From Ruminococcus hominis (GTDB lineage: Bacteria > Bacillota > Clostridia > Lachnospirales > Lachnospiraceae), in the NCBI RefSeq assembly GCF_014287355.1, contig NZ_JACOPE010000001.1, positions 806,001 through 870,000 on the forward strand: a stretch of DNA of 64,000 nt. Direction: 5' to 3'. The translations under genes were made by a program, and so were the position numbers. The notes below the pieces were generated by a model that saw only the letters and a list, made by a program, of their open reading frames with translations, did no database searches and was not told the DNA's origin. This document shows, piece after piece, positions 1-7,991 of the stretch; the first letter of the stretch is position 1, and each line of letters starts with the position of its first letter.

Positions 1-2
1 AT

Positions 3-731
3 TCTTATTGGGTTAATACAAGCGAAAACAGTATTTTACGTAATGCACTTGAAGTACAGGGAAGGTCGTTTGAGAAAGAATATGAGACCTTGATCACAGA
101 AGGCGAAGTAGAAGTGACAGTAGATTTTTCGATGGCTTATTATGAAAAAATGGACGAAGCAAATCTATGGGGACTTCTTGTAAATGCCGGGATTGTAACA
201 ATTACAAGAGAAATCGAAGAGGATTATTACAGACTCCGGGTTCCTAATCTGGAAGTGTGGAAAGTGTTCAAAGAATTAACAGCATGTCATCTGCAAATCG
301 ATGAGAGACAGATGGAAAAGATGTTAAATGCTCTTAAAAGAAAGGATATGGAACGGTTTGCAGAAGAGTATCAGAGAGTTCTTTTGGAATTGCCATCTTA
401 TCATGATCTGAAAGATGAGAATAGTTACCATATGATGACACTTGGGATGTGTGCATTTCTTAGAAAAGATTATGATATCAAAAGCAATCGGGAAACCGGG
501 GAAGGCAGAAGTGATATCTGTCTTTATGCAAAACGTGACAGATATCCAAATCTAATTTTAGAATTTAAGTATACCAAAGATGAAAAAGACGATTTAGAAA
601 AGCTTGCAGAAAAGGCACTGGAACAGATCAAAGAAAAACAATATGATGCAGAGATGACCGGAGAAGTGTGTTATATTGGACTGGCACATTGTGGAAAAAA
701 ATCTTGTATCAGATGGAGAGAAAACGGTTGA
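3..731 (+). CDS. AAA-ATPase-like / PD-(D/E)XK nuclease family protein, 3' part (gene starts upstream of window)
   Basis: The reading frame is open from base 3, so this is the C-terminal part of a longer protein whose start lies outside the window; the in-frame TTG at 90 is not a convincing start. The first residues (YWVNTSENS) resemble the linker of the AAA-ATPase-like/DUF1703 family. The C-terminal domain carries a GRSD motif followed about 15 residues later by an EFK, the D...ExK core of a PD-(D/E)XK nuclease fold. Family members are common multicopy genes in Clostridia and Bacteroidetes with unproven roles. The stop codon overlaps the -35 box of the next operon. Family assignment is fairly sure; function unknown. 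Confidence 0.85.
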   Translation, partial: SYWVNTSENSILRNALEVQGRSFEKEYETLITEGEVEVTVDFSMAYYEKMDEANLWGLLVNAGIVTITREIEEDYYRLRVPNLEVWKVFKELTACHLQIDERQMEKMLNALKRKDMERFAEEYQRVLLELPSYHDLKDENSYHMMTLGMCAFLRKDYDIKSNRETGEGRSDICLYAKRDRYPNLILEFKYTKDEKDDLEKLAEKALEQIKEKQYDAEMTGEVCYIGLAHCGKKSCIRWRENG

Positions 732-756
732 CATCTCCCAGACAAGCTTTTATACT
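728..756 (+). promoter_or_regulatory. Sigma-A promoter of the thiamine operon
   Basis: A perfect -35 box TTGACA (728-733) and a -10 box TATACT (751-756) are separated by 17 bp. The -35 box overlaps the TGA stop of the upstream gene. Transcription would start near 763, just ahead of the TPP aptamer. Confidence 0.85.
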
Positions 757-770
757 AAGCATGTGAAGAA

Positions 771-856
771 AACACGGGGAGCTTGTGTACCAGGCTGAGA
801 GGAAGTTGAGAACTTCGACCCATAACCTGATTTGGATAATGCCAACGTAGGAATGT
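771..856 (+). promoter_or_regulatory. TPP riboswitch (thi box) aptamer
   Basis: The conserved TPP aptamer blocks are present in order: CGGGGAGC near 776, GGCTGAGA near 793, ACCC near 818, ACCTGAT near 824, and GGATAATGCCAACGTAGGAA at about 833-853. It lies between a consensus promoter and an intrinsic terminator (872-904), the usual transcription-attenuation layout. Thiamine pyrophosphate binding is expected to switch off the thiS-tenI genes downstream. Confidence 0.95.
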
Positions 857-871
857 ATAAAGCAGTACTTT

Positions 872-904
872 AGAGAGATACATTTGTTGGTATCTCTCTT
901 TCTT
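872..904 (+). terminator. Riboswitch-controlled intrinsic terminator
   Basis: A 10-bp perfect stem (AGAGAGATAC at 872-881 with GTATCTCTCT at 890-899), an 8-nt loop and a T-rich tract follow the TPP aptamer by about 16 nt. This is the expected expression platform. Confidence 0.9.
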
Positions 905-954
905 TATAATCAGGCAAAATTGATAATTGAAGATTGAATAAGTTGAGATTGAAC

Positions 955-1012
955 AAGAGTTCATGAAGGGGTGCACCACCACGGGTACATTTCTTTCATG
1001 AACTCTTTTTTC
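955..1012 (+). terminator. Second long hairpin with T-tract ahead of thiS
   Basis: A 13-bp perfect stem (955-967 with 995-1007) closes a 27-nt loop and is followed by a run of T residues, so it can act as an intrinsic terminator. It sits after the riboswitch terminator and about 25 nt before thiS. The G/C-rich loop contains the self-complementary GGTGCACC. The role is unclear: a second attenuator, a regulatory RNA, or an mRNA-stability element. Confidence 0.6.
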
Positions 1013-1035
1013 ATTTCATAAGGAAAGGAGCAGTT

Positions 1036-1233
1036 ATGATCACAGTAAATGGAAAACAGATTCAACTGGCATCTGAAATGAGTGTTGCAGATTATCTGGA
1101 ACAGAATAATTATCAGATAAAAAGGATTGCGGTGGAATTGAATGAAGAGATTCTGCCAAAATATAGTTACTCGGATACAATGCTCAAAGACGGCGATCGT
1201 CTGGAGGTTGTGACATTTGTAGGAGGGGGCTGA
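1036..1233 (+). CDS. thiS: Sulfur carrier protein ThiS
   Basis: This 65-residue ubiquitin-fold protein ends in the GGG tail (TFVGGG) whose terminal glycine is adenylated by ThiF and converted to a thiocarboxylate, the sulfur donor for thiazole formation. Length and the exposed C-terminal GG are typical of ThiS. The ATG follows a GGAAAGGAG ribosome binding site. It is the first gene after the TPP riboswitch and ends 6 bp before thiF. Confidence 0.95.
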   Translation: MITVNGKQIQLASEMSVADYLEQNNYQIKRIAVELNEEILPKYSYSDTMLKDGDRLEVVTFVGGG

Positions 1234-1239
1234 TATCAA

Positions 1240-1887
1240 ATGGCATCTGAAAAAATATTAAGTAAAGAAGAAATTGAAGCGGCACTGAATGAACGACATT
1301 CACCGGAAAAGCAGAAATTATTGTCGCAAGGACAGGTGACAATAGCGGGACTGGGCGGATTGGGCTCGAATGTGGCTTATTCGCTTGCAAGAATCGGTGT
1401 AGGGCATTTACATTTGATAGATTTTGACGTCGTGGATATTACAAATTTGAACAGGCAGCAATATTTTATGGAGCATATAGGAATGCCAAAAACAGATGCA
1501 TTGAAATCGTTGCTTTTGAAAATCAATCCTTATCTGGATATTCGCACGGATTGTGTGAAGGTGACGGAAGCGAATCTGAAAGAGCTGTTTGAGGATGCAC
1601 AGATTGTCTGCGAGGCATTTGATAATCCAGAGGCAAAGGCGATGCTTGTAAATGGAATTCTGGAATATTTTCCGGAAAAGAAGCTTGTGTCAGCAACAGG
1701 AATGGCCGGTTATGAGAGTAGCAATACGATTTGTACGAAGAGAATGATGAAAAATTTTTACTTGTGTGGAGATCGTGTGACAGAGCCGACTTATGGAAAC
1801 GGATTGATGGCTCCAAGGGTGGCAATCTGTGCGGGGCATGAGGCAAATATGATCACACGCCTACTTCTTGGAGAAGAGGATGTCTAA
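1240..1887 (+). CDS. thiF: ThiS adenylyltransferase ThiF (short, family-2 type)
   Basis: The 215-residue protein belongs to the ThiF/MoeB/E1 superfamily. The ATP-binding GLGGLGSN motif is near residues 38-45 and a Rossmann acidic stretch (IDFDVVDITNLNRQ) follows, including the LNRQ arginine. It activates the ThiS C-terminus. It is shorter than E. coli ThiF (about 250 residues) and no CxxC pair is present, so the zinc site of the long form seems absent; this matches the short family common in Clostridia. It lies 6 bp after thiS and 77 bp before thiG. Confidence 0.92.
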   Translation: MASEKILSKEEIEAALNERHSPEKQKLLSQGQVTIAGLGGLGSNVAYSLARIGVGHLHLIDFDVVDITNLNRQQYFMEHIGMPKTDALKSLLLKINPYLDIRTDCVKVTEANLKELFEDAQIVCEAFDNPEAKAMLVNGILEYFPEKKLVSATGMAGYESSNTICTKRMMKNFYLCGDRVTEPTYGNGLMAPRVAICAGHEANMITRLLLGEEDV

Positions 1888-1964
1888 AAGGGCATCTTGG
1901 GATTAAAAAACAAGGTGATTATTCTAAAAAATCACAATATAACATAGAAAGAAGGACTTAAATC

Positions 1965-2738
1965 ATGAATCAGAAGGATACATTTACACTTGGCGGAAAA
2001 GAATTTAATTCGCGTTTTATTTTAGGATCAGGAAAGTTTTCATTGGATCTTGTGAAAGCATGTGTAGAAAAAGCGGGGGCAGAGATTATCACGCTTGCCC
2101 TCCGTCGTGCTAATGAAGGTGGGCTTGCAAATATTCTGGATTATATTCCGGAAAATGTAACACTTCTTCCGAATACTTCCGGAGCAAGAAATGCAGAAGA
2201 GGCAGTTCGTATTGCAAGACTTTCCAGAGAAGTTGGATGTGGTAATTTTGTGAAAATTGAGGTTGTAAGAGATTCAAAATACCTTCTTCCAGATAATTAC
2301 GAGACAATCAAAGCAACAGAAATCCTGGCAAAGGAAGGCTTTGTAGTTATGCCGTATATGTATCCTGATTTGAATGCAGCAAGAGATCTTGTCAATGCGG
2401 GAGCTGCGTGTATTATGCCTTTGGGAGCACCAATCGGTTCCAATAAAGGGCTTTGTACAAAAGATTTTATCCAGATTTTAATTGATGAGATTGACCTGCC
2501 AATTATTGTTGATGCAGGAATCGGACGTCCATCTCAGGCTTGCGAGGCAATGGAAATGGGAGCAGCTGCAGTTATGGCGAATACAGCAATTGCGACAGCA
2601 GGAAATGTTGCAGAGATGGCAGAGGCATTTAAGAAAGCAATTGAGGCCGGAAGAAGTGCATACCTTGCCGGACTTGGAAGAACACTGGAACGAGGTGCAA
2701 GTGCATCTTCACCACTGACAGGATTTTTGGAAGACTAG
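1965..2738 (+). CDS. thiG: Thiazole synthase ThiG
   Basis: The 257-residue TIM-barrel enzyme condenses 1-deoxy-D-xylulose 5-phosphate, ThiS-thiocarboxylate and dehydroglycine into the thiazole phosphate. Visible hallmarks are the [10 protein letters not shown]-terminus, the Schiff-base lysine in NFVKIEVV (K97), and the phosphate-binding [10 protein letters not shown] and ANTAIATA segments. An AGAAAGAAGG site precedes the ATG. The gene lies between thiF and thiH, which is the standard order. Confidence 0.96.
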   Translation: MNQKDTFTLGGKEFNSRFILGSGKFSLDLVKACVEKAGAEIITLALRRANEGGLANILDYIPENVTLLPNTSGARNAEEAVRIARLSREVGCGNFVKIEVVRDSKYLLPDNYETIKATEILAKEGFVVMPYMYPDLNAARDLVNAGAACIMPLGAPIGSNKGLCTKDFIQILIDEIDLPIIVDAGIGRPSQACEAMEMGAAAVMANTAIATAGNVAEMAEAFKKAIEAGRSAYLAGLGRTLERGASASSPLTGFLED

Positions 2739-2750
2739 GGGGATGTGAAG

Positions 2751-3965
2751 ATGGAAAATACACATATTAATGAAAGTATTTTAAGCGAAGAAATTCTGGA
2801 AGATCAGAAGAAAAACAGAATTGATCATATGACATATCTTCCGGGAATGGAAGACATTGGTTCGGAAATTATGGATCAGGTAATAAGTGCAATGGAGGAA
2901 TATGATTACAGTAAATATACAGCGGCAGATGTAAAAAATGCGATTGCACATTCGGAGCGTACACCAGAAGATTTCAAGGCACTTTTATCTCCGGCAGCGT
3001 TACCATTTCTGGAAGAAATCGCACAGGCCGCACAGCTGGAAACAAGAAAACATTTTGGAAATAGTGTTTATATGTTTACTCCGATCTATATTGCAAATTA
3101 TTGTGAGAATTATTGTATTTATTGTGGATTCAACTGTCACAACAAAATTAACCGTGCACAATTAAATGCACAGGAGATTGAAAAAGAAATGGCGGCGATC
3201 GCTGAAACCGGATTACAGGAAATTCTGATTCTTACGGGAGAAAGCCGTAGCAAATCTACAGTAGAATATATAGGTGAAGCCTGTAAGATTGCAAGAAAAT
3301 ATTTTAAAGTAATCGGTCTGGAAATCTATCCGGTTAATTCGGATGAGTATGCATATTTGCATGAATGTGGTGCGGATTATGTTACAGTATTCCAGGAAAC
3401 CTACAATTCGGATAAATATGAGACGCTGCATCTGGCAGGACATAAAAGAATCTTCCCATATCGTGTCAATGCACAGGAGAGAGCTTTAAAAGGAGGTATG
3501 CGAGGCGTTGGTTTCGGAGCACTTCTTGGATTGGATGATTTCAGAAAAGATGCATTTGCAACAGGATATCATGCATACCTTTTACAACGAAAATATCCAC
3601 ATGCAGAGATTGCATTTTCATGTCCGAGACTTCGTCCGATTATTAATAATGACAGAATCAATCCGATGGATGTCCATGAGCCGCAGCTTTTACAGGTAGT
3701 CTGTGCATATCGTCTGTTTATGCCATTTGCAAGCATTACAGTTTCAACGAGAGAGTGTGCACGTGTCAGAGATAATCTGGTAAGTATTTCTGCAACAAAA
3801 ATTTCTGCGGGGGTAAGTACAGGAATTGGAAGTCATGTGGACGATATTGAAGATAAGGGTGATGACCAGTTTGAAATTTCGGATGAACGTTCTGTAGATG
3901 AGGTGTATCAGGCGTTATTAGAGCGTCATTTACAGCCGGTTATGAGTGATTATATTTACGTGTAA
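2751..3965 (+). CDS. thiH: 2-iminoacetate synthase ThiH (radical SAM)
   Basis: The radical SAM enzyme cleaves tyrosine to give dehydroglycine (2-iminoacetate) for ThiG. The CxxxCxxC cluster motif is C118, C122 and C125 (YCENYCIYC). The ATG at 2751 lies 8 nt after an AGGGGG site; the GTG at 2745 is too close to it. At 404 residues it is longer than E. coli ThiH (about 377), the extra being at the N-terminus. Use of ThiH rather than the oxidase ThiO fits an anaerobe. Confidence 0.95.
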   Translation: MENTHINESILSEEILEDQKKNRIDHMTYLPGMEDIGSEIMDQVISAMEEYDYSKYTAADVKNAIAHSERTPEDFKALLSPAALPFLEEIAQAAQLETRKHFGNSVYMFTPIYIANYCENYCIYCGFNCHNKINRAQLNAQEIEKEMAAIAETGLQEILILTGESRSKSTVEYIGEACKIARKYFKVIGLEIYPVNSDEYAYLHECGADYVTVFQETYNSDKYETLHLAGHKRIFPYRVNAQERALKGGMRGVGFGALLGLDDFRKDAFATGYHAYLLQRKYPHAEIAFSCPRLRPIINNDRINPMDVHEPQLLQVVCAYRLFMPFASITVSTRECARVRDNLVSISATKISAGVSTGIGSHVDDIEDKGDDQFEISDERSVDEVYQALLERHLQPVMSDYIYV

Positions 3966-4023
3966 ATCAGACTTCATTTGAGTCGGGTAAAGATTTTATA
4001 CATAAAAACAAAGGAGACGAAAA

Positions 4024-4611
4024 ATGAATTGCGATTTGGCAGGGCAGGATTTCAAAATCATAGCAGTTAGTAATCGTAAATTGTGTGAAAGACCATTTAC
4101 AGAGCAGATAGAACGTGTATGTCAGATAAAGCCAGAAGCAATTATCCTGCGTGAAAAAGATTTGTCAGAAGAGGAATATAAAATTTTGGCTGAAAGGATA
4201 ATGGAAAGCTGCGAACAGTATCAGGTTAAATGTATTTTACATACTTTCTGGAAAACAGCTGCTAAGCTTGGCTGTACTTCGATACATCTTCCTATGGCAG
4301 AATTAAGAAAACTTCCGGAAGAAGAGAAAAAACATTTTAGAGAAATAGGTACTTCTGTTCATTCTGTGGAAGAGGCAGAAGAGGCAGTCAATCTTGGAGC
4401 AACGTATTTGACAGCGGGGCATATTTATACGACAAACTGTAAGAAAGGTGTTCCGCCAAGAGGACTTGGATTTCTAAAAGAGGTTTGCAGCAGGGTGAAG
4501 CGTCCTGTATATGCAATCGGAGGAATCCGGTTTGATCAAGAACAGTGGGAAGAACTAAAACAGGCAGGCGCAGAAGGCGGTTGCATCATGTCTGGGATGA
4601 TGAACCTTTAG
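4024..4611 (+). CDS. tenI: TenI/ThiE-family protein, probably thiazole tautomerase
   Basis: The 195-residue TIM-barrel protein is in the ThiE/TenI family and would often be labelled thiamine phosphate synthase. The sequence is closer to Bacillus TenI: it has SVHSVEEA, the GH dipeptide (H133) in AGHIYTTNCKKG, and a following PRG, where ThiE enzymes have a GPxFPTxTKxD motif. TenI aromatises the ThiG product to thiazole carboxylate phosphate. It closes the thiamine operon, 58 bp after thiH. No thiC, thiD or thiM is present nearby, so pyrimidine synthesis and coupling must be encoded elsewhere. Family is certain; the choice of TenI over ThiE is an inference. Confidence 0.8.
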   Translation: MNCDLAGQDFKIIAVSNRKLCERPFTEQIERVCQIKPEAIILREKDLSEEEYKILAERIMESCEQYQVKCILHTFWKTAAKLGCTSIHLPMAELRKLPEEEKKHFREIGTSVHSVEEAEEAVNLGATYLTAGHIYTTNCKKGVPPRGLGFLKEVCSRVKRPVYAIGGIRFDQEQWEELKQAGAEGGCIMSGMMNL

Positions 4612-4656
4612 GGACGGGGATTTCCGGCTTTTTTAAAGCCGGAAATCCCCGTTTTT
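4612..4656 (+). terminator. Terminator / palindromic repeat copy A
   Basis: An 18-bp perfect stem (4614-4631 with 4635-4652) with a 3-nt loop and a following T-tract starts at the tenI stop codon. The sequence (GACGGGG...TTCCGGCTTT) is a member of the GGGACGG palindrome family found at seven other gene ends here. It is the copy that looks most like an ordinary terminator. Confidence 0.85.
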
Positions 4657-4785
4657 ACATATAAAGCAAAAGAAAAATCAGAAGTCATAGAATAACTTGC
4701 TTGAAAAGACTGGACTTACAAAGAAATAAAATGTACACTGAAAAGAAGCTCAAAAAAATGAAGCTATTAATTAGGAGGAAATATA

Positions 4786-5685
4786 ATGAAGAAATGGCTG
4801 GCAATCGGAGGCCTTATACTGGTTACGGTCATATGGGGCGGAGGCTTTGTGGCAAGTGATATAGCATTGGAAAGTATGAAGCCTTTTCAAATTATGATGG
4901 TAAGATTTTTGCTCGCATCTGTACTTATGGGAGTGATTAGTAGAGGGCAGCGAAAAAGTGAAGAAAAATTGAAAGACCGTGCAGGAGCCATAAAAGCAGG
5001 AATCTTGATGGGAGTAACGCTTTTTATGGGATTTGCTTTCCAAATTATTGGATTGCAGTATACGACACCTTCAAAAAATGCATTTCTTACAGCACTTAAT
5101 GTAGTTATTGTGCCGTTTATAGCATTTGTTATTTTAAAGAAAAAAATCGGTGCAAAGGGGATTATTGGAGCAGTTATGTCTGTTCTCGGCGTTGCATTAC
5201 TTTCTTTGAATGGAAATTTTACATTAAGTCTGGGAGATGGTTTAACATTATTTTGTGCCGTTGGATTTGCATTTCAAATATTTTTTACTTCAGAATTTGT
5301 AAAAAAATATCCGGCATCTGTACTAAATACGATTCAGATGTTTACCGCATTTGTATTATCAGCAATTAGTCTTATGATTTTTGGGGAAAATGATTTCCAG
5401 GTCACAATACAAGGCTGGTTAAGTGCGTTATATTTGGGAGTAGTAAGTACGACAATCTGTTACTTGCTTCAGACTGCATGTCAGAAATATATAGATGAGA
5501 CGAAGGCTGCAATTATCCTTTCCATGGAATCTGTGTTTGGAACAATCTTTTCAATACTGATTCTTCATGAGGTGGTTACCGTTCGTATGGTAATCGGATG
5601 TGCGGTTATATTGGCGGCAGTCATTATTTCTAATATGTCTGAGACATCAGAGAAAATAGAAGATAAAGAAATTTGCAAAATATAA
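4786..5685 (+). CDS. DMT-family (EamA) transporter
   Basis: The 299-residue membrane protein has about ten hydrophobic segments arranged as two EamA repeats. The first repeat starts with VTVIWGGGFVASDIAL and the second with LTLFCAVGFAFQIFF, the usual drug/metabolite exporter pattern. The substrate cannot be read from the sequence. An AGGAGG site precedes the ATG, and the MATE gene follows after 18 bp, so the two are probably co-transcribed. The pair is bounded by palindrome copies A and B. Confidence 0.9.
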   Translation: MKKWLAIGGLILVTVIWGGGFVASDIALESMKPFQIMMVRFLLASVLMGVISRGQRKSEEKLKDRAGAIKAGILMGVTLFMGFAFQIIGLQYTTPSKNAFLTALNVVIVPFIAFVILKKKIGAKGIIGAVMSVLGVALLSLNGNFTLSLGDGLTLFCAVGFAFQIFFTSEFVKKYPASVLNTIQMFTAFVLSAISLMIFGENDFQVTIQGWLSALYLGVVSTTICYLLQTACQKYIDETKAAIILSMESVFGTIFSILILHEVVTVRMVIGCAVILAAVIISNMSETSEKIEDKEICKI

Positions 5686-5703
5686 AAAATAGGGGAAAAT
5701 AAT

Positions 5704-7092
5704 ATGTTATTGCAATTAAAAGAAAAATATATTGGTGATGCAGCATTTTATAAGAGATATCTTTGTCTTGCATTACCGATGATCTTGCAAAATGCCATTA
5801 CGAATCTGGTCAGTTTTCTTGACAATATTATGGTCGGTCAATTAGGAACAGAGCCGATGTCAGGAGTAGCCATTGTCAACCAGCTGATATTCGTGTATAA
5901 TCTGGCGATTTTTGGGGCAGTGTCAGCAGCAAGTATTTTTGGAGCACAATATTTTGGTAAAGGAAACCATAAGGGGCATATGCACTCTTTTCGGTTCAAA
6001 TTATATGCAACATTAACTGTGACGGCATTAACGATTCTTTTGTTTATTACGAAAGGTTCCGCACTGATATCCTTATATCTGACGGATACGACGGGAAGCG
6101 GAGCAACAGAAGTTGCATTACAGTATGGATTGGAATATCTTGCGATTATGATGGTGGGACTGATTCCGTTTGCAATAAATCAGTCTTACGCAACGAATAT
6201 AAAAGAGACAGGACAGACATTGATACCTATGATAGCCAGTTTTGTAGCTGTTGGAACGAATGCAATCCTGGATTATGTATTGATTTTTGGACTTGGACCG
6301 ATTCCAAAACTCGGAGTTGCCGGTGCGGCACTTGCAACAGTGATTGCACGTTACATAGAAGCGTTGATCGTAATTGTGTGGGCTCATGCACATAAGGAGA
6401 AAAATAGGTATCTTGCAGGGGCTTATAGAGGTTTAGGAATACCAAAATCAGAGTTTAAAGCAATCATTATAAAAGGTTTCCCGCTTATGCTAAATGAAAT
6501 TTTATGGGCAGCAGGCATGACAACAGTAACGCAATGCTATTCTATCCGAGGGTTAGAGGTTATTGCCGGATTAAATATCGCAACAACGATTACAAACTTG
6601 TTTAATATTATTTATATTCAGCTTGGTGCATGTATCAGTATTGTTGTCGGGCAGTATTTAGGAGCAGGAAAATTAAAAGAAGCGAAGGATGCTGACAATA
6701 AAATGATTGTTTTCAGTGTGTTTTGTTGTGTAGTTGTTGCAGTGGCAATGTTGCTGATTGGTGGATTCTTCCCACAAATCTATAATACTTCCGAACAGAT
6801 TAAAGCATTGGCTAAGAGTTTTATTGCTGTTTCAGCGATTATTATGCCGTTTTGTGCTTTCAGCCATTCATCTTACTTTACTCTGCGTTCGGGAGGCAAG
6901 ACGATGGTTACGTTTTTATTCGATTCAGTATTTACATGGGTAGTTGTAGTGCCATCAGCATTTATTCTGGCACATTATACAGGACTTGGAATTGTGAGTG
7001 TATATTTCCTGGTTCAGGCAACAGAGCTGATAAAAGTAGTGATTGGATATTTTATGGTAAAAAGTAACGTATGGGTTGTACAAATGGTATAA
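5704..7092 (+). CDS. MATE-family efflux transporter
   Basis: The 462-residue protein has about twelve membrane segments in two MatE halves. Near the N-terminus it has ALPMILQNAITNLVSFLDNIMVGQLG, and the second half carries QLGACISIVVGQYLGAG, both typical of Na+- or H+-coupled multidrug/toxin exporters of the NorM/DinF type. It follows the DMT transporter by 18 bp. The substrate is unknown. The stop codon is 7 bp from palindrome copy B. Confidence 0.93.
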   Translation: MLLQLKEKYIGDAAFYKRYLCLALPMILQNAITNLVSFLDNIMVGQLGTEPMSGVAIVNQLIFVYNLAIFGAVSAASIFGAQYFGKGNHKGHMHSFRFKLYATLTVTALTILLFITKGSALISLYLTDTTGSGATEVALQYGLEYLAIMMVGLIPFAINQSYATNIKETGQTLIPMIASFVAVGTNAILDYVLIFGLGPIPKLGVAGAALATVIARYIEALIVIVWAHAHKEKNRYLAGAYRGLGIPKSEFKAIIIKGFPLMLNEILWAAGMTTVTQCYSIRGLEVIAGLNIATTITNLFNIIYIQLGACISIVVGQYLGAGKLKEAKDADNKMIVFSVFCCVVVAVAMLLIGGFFPQIYNTSEQIKALAKSFIAVSAIIMPFCAFSHSSYFTLRSGGKTMVTFLFDSVFTWVVVVPSAFILAHYTGLGIVSVYFLVQATELIKVVIGYFMVKSNVWVVQMV

Positions 7093-7099
7093 GCCGACA

Positions 7100-7153
7100 G
7101 GGACGGGGTTTTCCGGCTTTTTTGCTTGCAAAAAAGCCGGAAAATCCCGTCCC
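7100..7153. repeat. Palindromic repeat copy B
   Basis: Two 26-bp arms (7100-7125 and 7128-7153) are complementary with one mismatch and a 2-bp centre. The arms read GGGACGGGG then TTTTCCGGCTTTTTTGC, the same sub-type as copy A. It lies between the MATE stop codon and the HD-hydrolase ribosome binding site. The T-run is inside the stem near the apex rather than after it. Confidence 0.9.
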
Positions 7154-7177
7154 AAAATGGCACTAGGAGGAAAAAAG

Positions 7178-7714
7178 ATGAGTTATATTACTACATATAC
7201 AAGGAAACATTTTGACCCGGTAAACCCTGATCCGGAATTAATCTGTATCGAAGATATTGCTCATGCACTTCCGCTAATCTGCAGAGGAAATGGACAGGTT
7301 AGTTCATTTTGGTCTGTTGGGGAGCACTGTATTTTGTGTTCAAAAGAAGCTGTGGCAAGGGGCCATGAGGATCGACTGGTATTGGCACTTCTTTTGCATG
7401 ATGCGAGTGAATGTTATATGTCAGATGTTCCACGTCCGTTAAAACAAATCATGGATATATATAACAAACAGGAAAAGCATTTGCTCGATGTTATATATAC
7501 AAAATTTCTTGGTTCGACACTAAGCGAAGAAGAGGAGCGTCAACTAAAAGAAATTGATGATGCAGTTTTATGGTATGATCTGAAATATTTATTAGGTGAA
7601 GGAGAGGAAGCTGAAAAGCCCAAACTTCATGTAAATGTTGATTATACAGTACGTGAATTTAAAGAAGTGGAGCAGGAATATTTGAAATTATTTGAAAAAT
7701 ATACTTGCAAATAA
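7178..7714 (+). CDS. HD-domain phosphohydrolase (YfbR-like)
   Basis: The 178-residue protein shows the metal-binding HD pattern: H50 in VGEHC, the H74-D75 pair in LLLHDASE, and a distal aspartate in EIDDAV. It resembles the YfbR/5'-deoxynucleotidase branch of HD hydrolases, where PxPLK also follows the HD pair. The ATG at 7178 follows AGGAGG by 8 nt; an in-frame upstream ATG at 7076 would have to read through palindrome copy B and is rejected. A nucleotide-dephosphorylating role is an inference. Confidence 0.85.
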   Translation: MSYITTYTRKHFDPVNPDPELICIEDIAHALPLICRGNGQVSSFWSVGEHCILCSKEAVARGHEDRLVLALLLHDASECYMSDVPRPLKQIMDIYNKQEKHLLDVIYTKFLGSTLSEEEERQLKEIDDAVLWYDLKYLLGEGEEAEKPKLHVNVDYTVREFKEVEQEYLKLFEKYTCK

Positions 7715-7728
7715 TTTCTTTTGAAATA

Positions 7729-7757
7729 TTGACAAGTTATAAAACATATGATATATC
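7729..7757 (+). promoter_or_regulatory. Promoter of the cation-efflux gene
   Basis: TTGACA (7729-7734) and TATATC (7752-7757) are separated by 17 bp. Transcription would begin near 7764 and run through the NiCo riboswitch. Confidence 0.75.
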
Positions 7758-7784
7758 TATCATAACTCTTTGCACTGCATATAA

Positions 7785-7882
7785 AACTACAGTACAAACT
7801 GAGCAGACCGTGATAGATTATCATGGAGTCGGGTCACACAGGTGACAGTGGAATGAATCTTTGCATCCACGGGACAGTAGTT
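7785..7882 (+). promoter_or_regulatory. NiCo (czcD) riboswitch aptamer
   Basis: The leader contains ACTGAGCAG (7798-7806), CATGGAGTCGGG (7822-7833), GGTGACAG (7841-7848), GCATCCACGGGACAGTAG (7863-7880), in the order known for NiCo (czcD-motif) aptamers. AACTAC (7785-7790) can pair with GTAGTT (7877-7882) as the closing stem. The gene downstream is a cation diffusion facilitator, the class most often controlled by this riboswitch. Cobalt or nickel binding should turn on efflux. Confidence 0.88.
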
Positions 7883-7917
7883 GCTTATACTGGTTCGTGG
7901 GTGTTTTCTTTTTTTTT
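7864..7917 (+). terminator. Terminator of the NiCo riboswitch
   Basis: CATCCACG (7864-7871) pairs with CGTGGGTG (7896-7903), extended by CAGTA/TACTG (7875-7879 with 7888-7892), and is followed by a long T-rich run. The left arm overlaps the conserved 3' part of the aptamer, so aptamer and terminator are mutually exclusive, as expected for a metal-activated ON switch. Confidence 0.85.
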
Positions 7918-7991
7918 GGAAAACGTATCATATTTAATTCCCACATATATTAGTGCCATAGAGCTATCTTATTTATTTGGAGGTAACGAAT

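Noticed and set aside
7076..7177. Longer N-terminus for the HD hydrolase starting at 7076
   Set aside because: It would translate through palindrome copy B and overlap the MATE gene end; the ATG at 7178 has a strong ribosome site.
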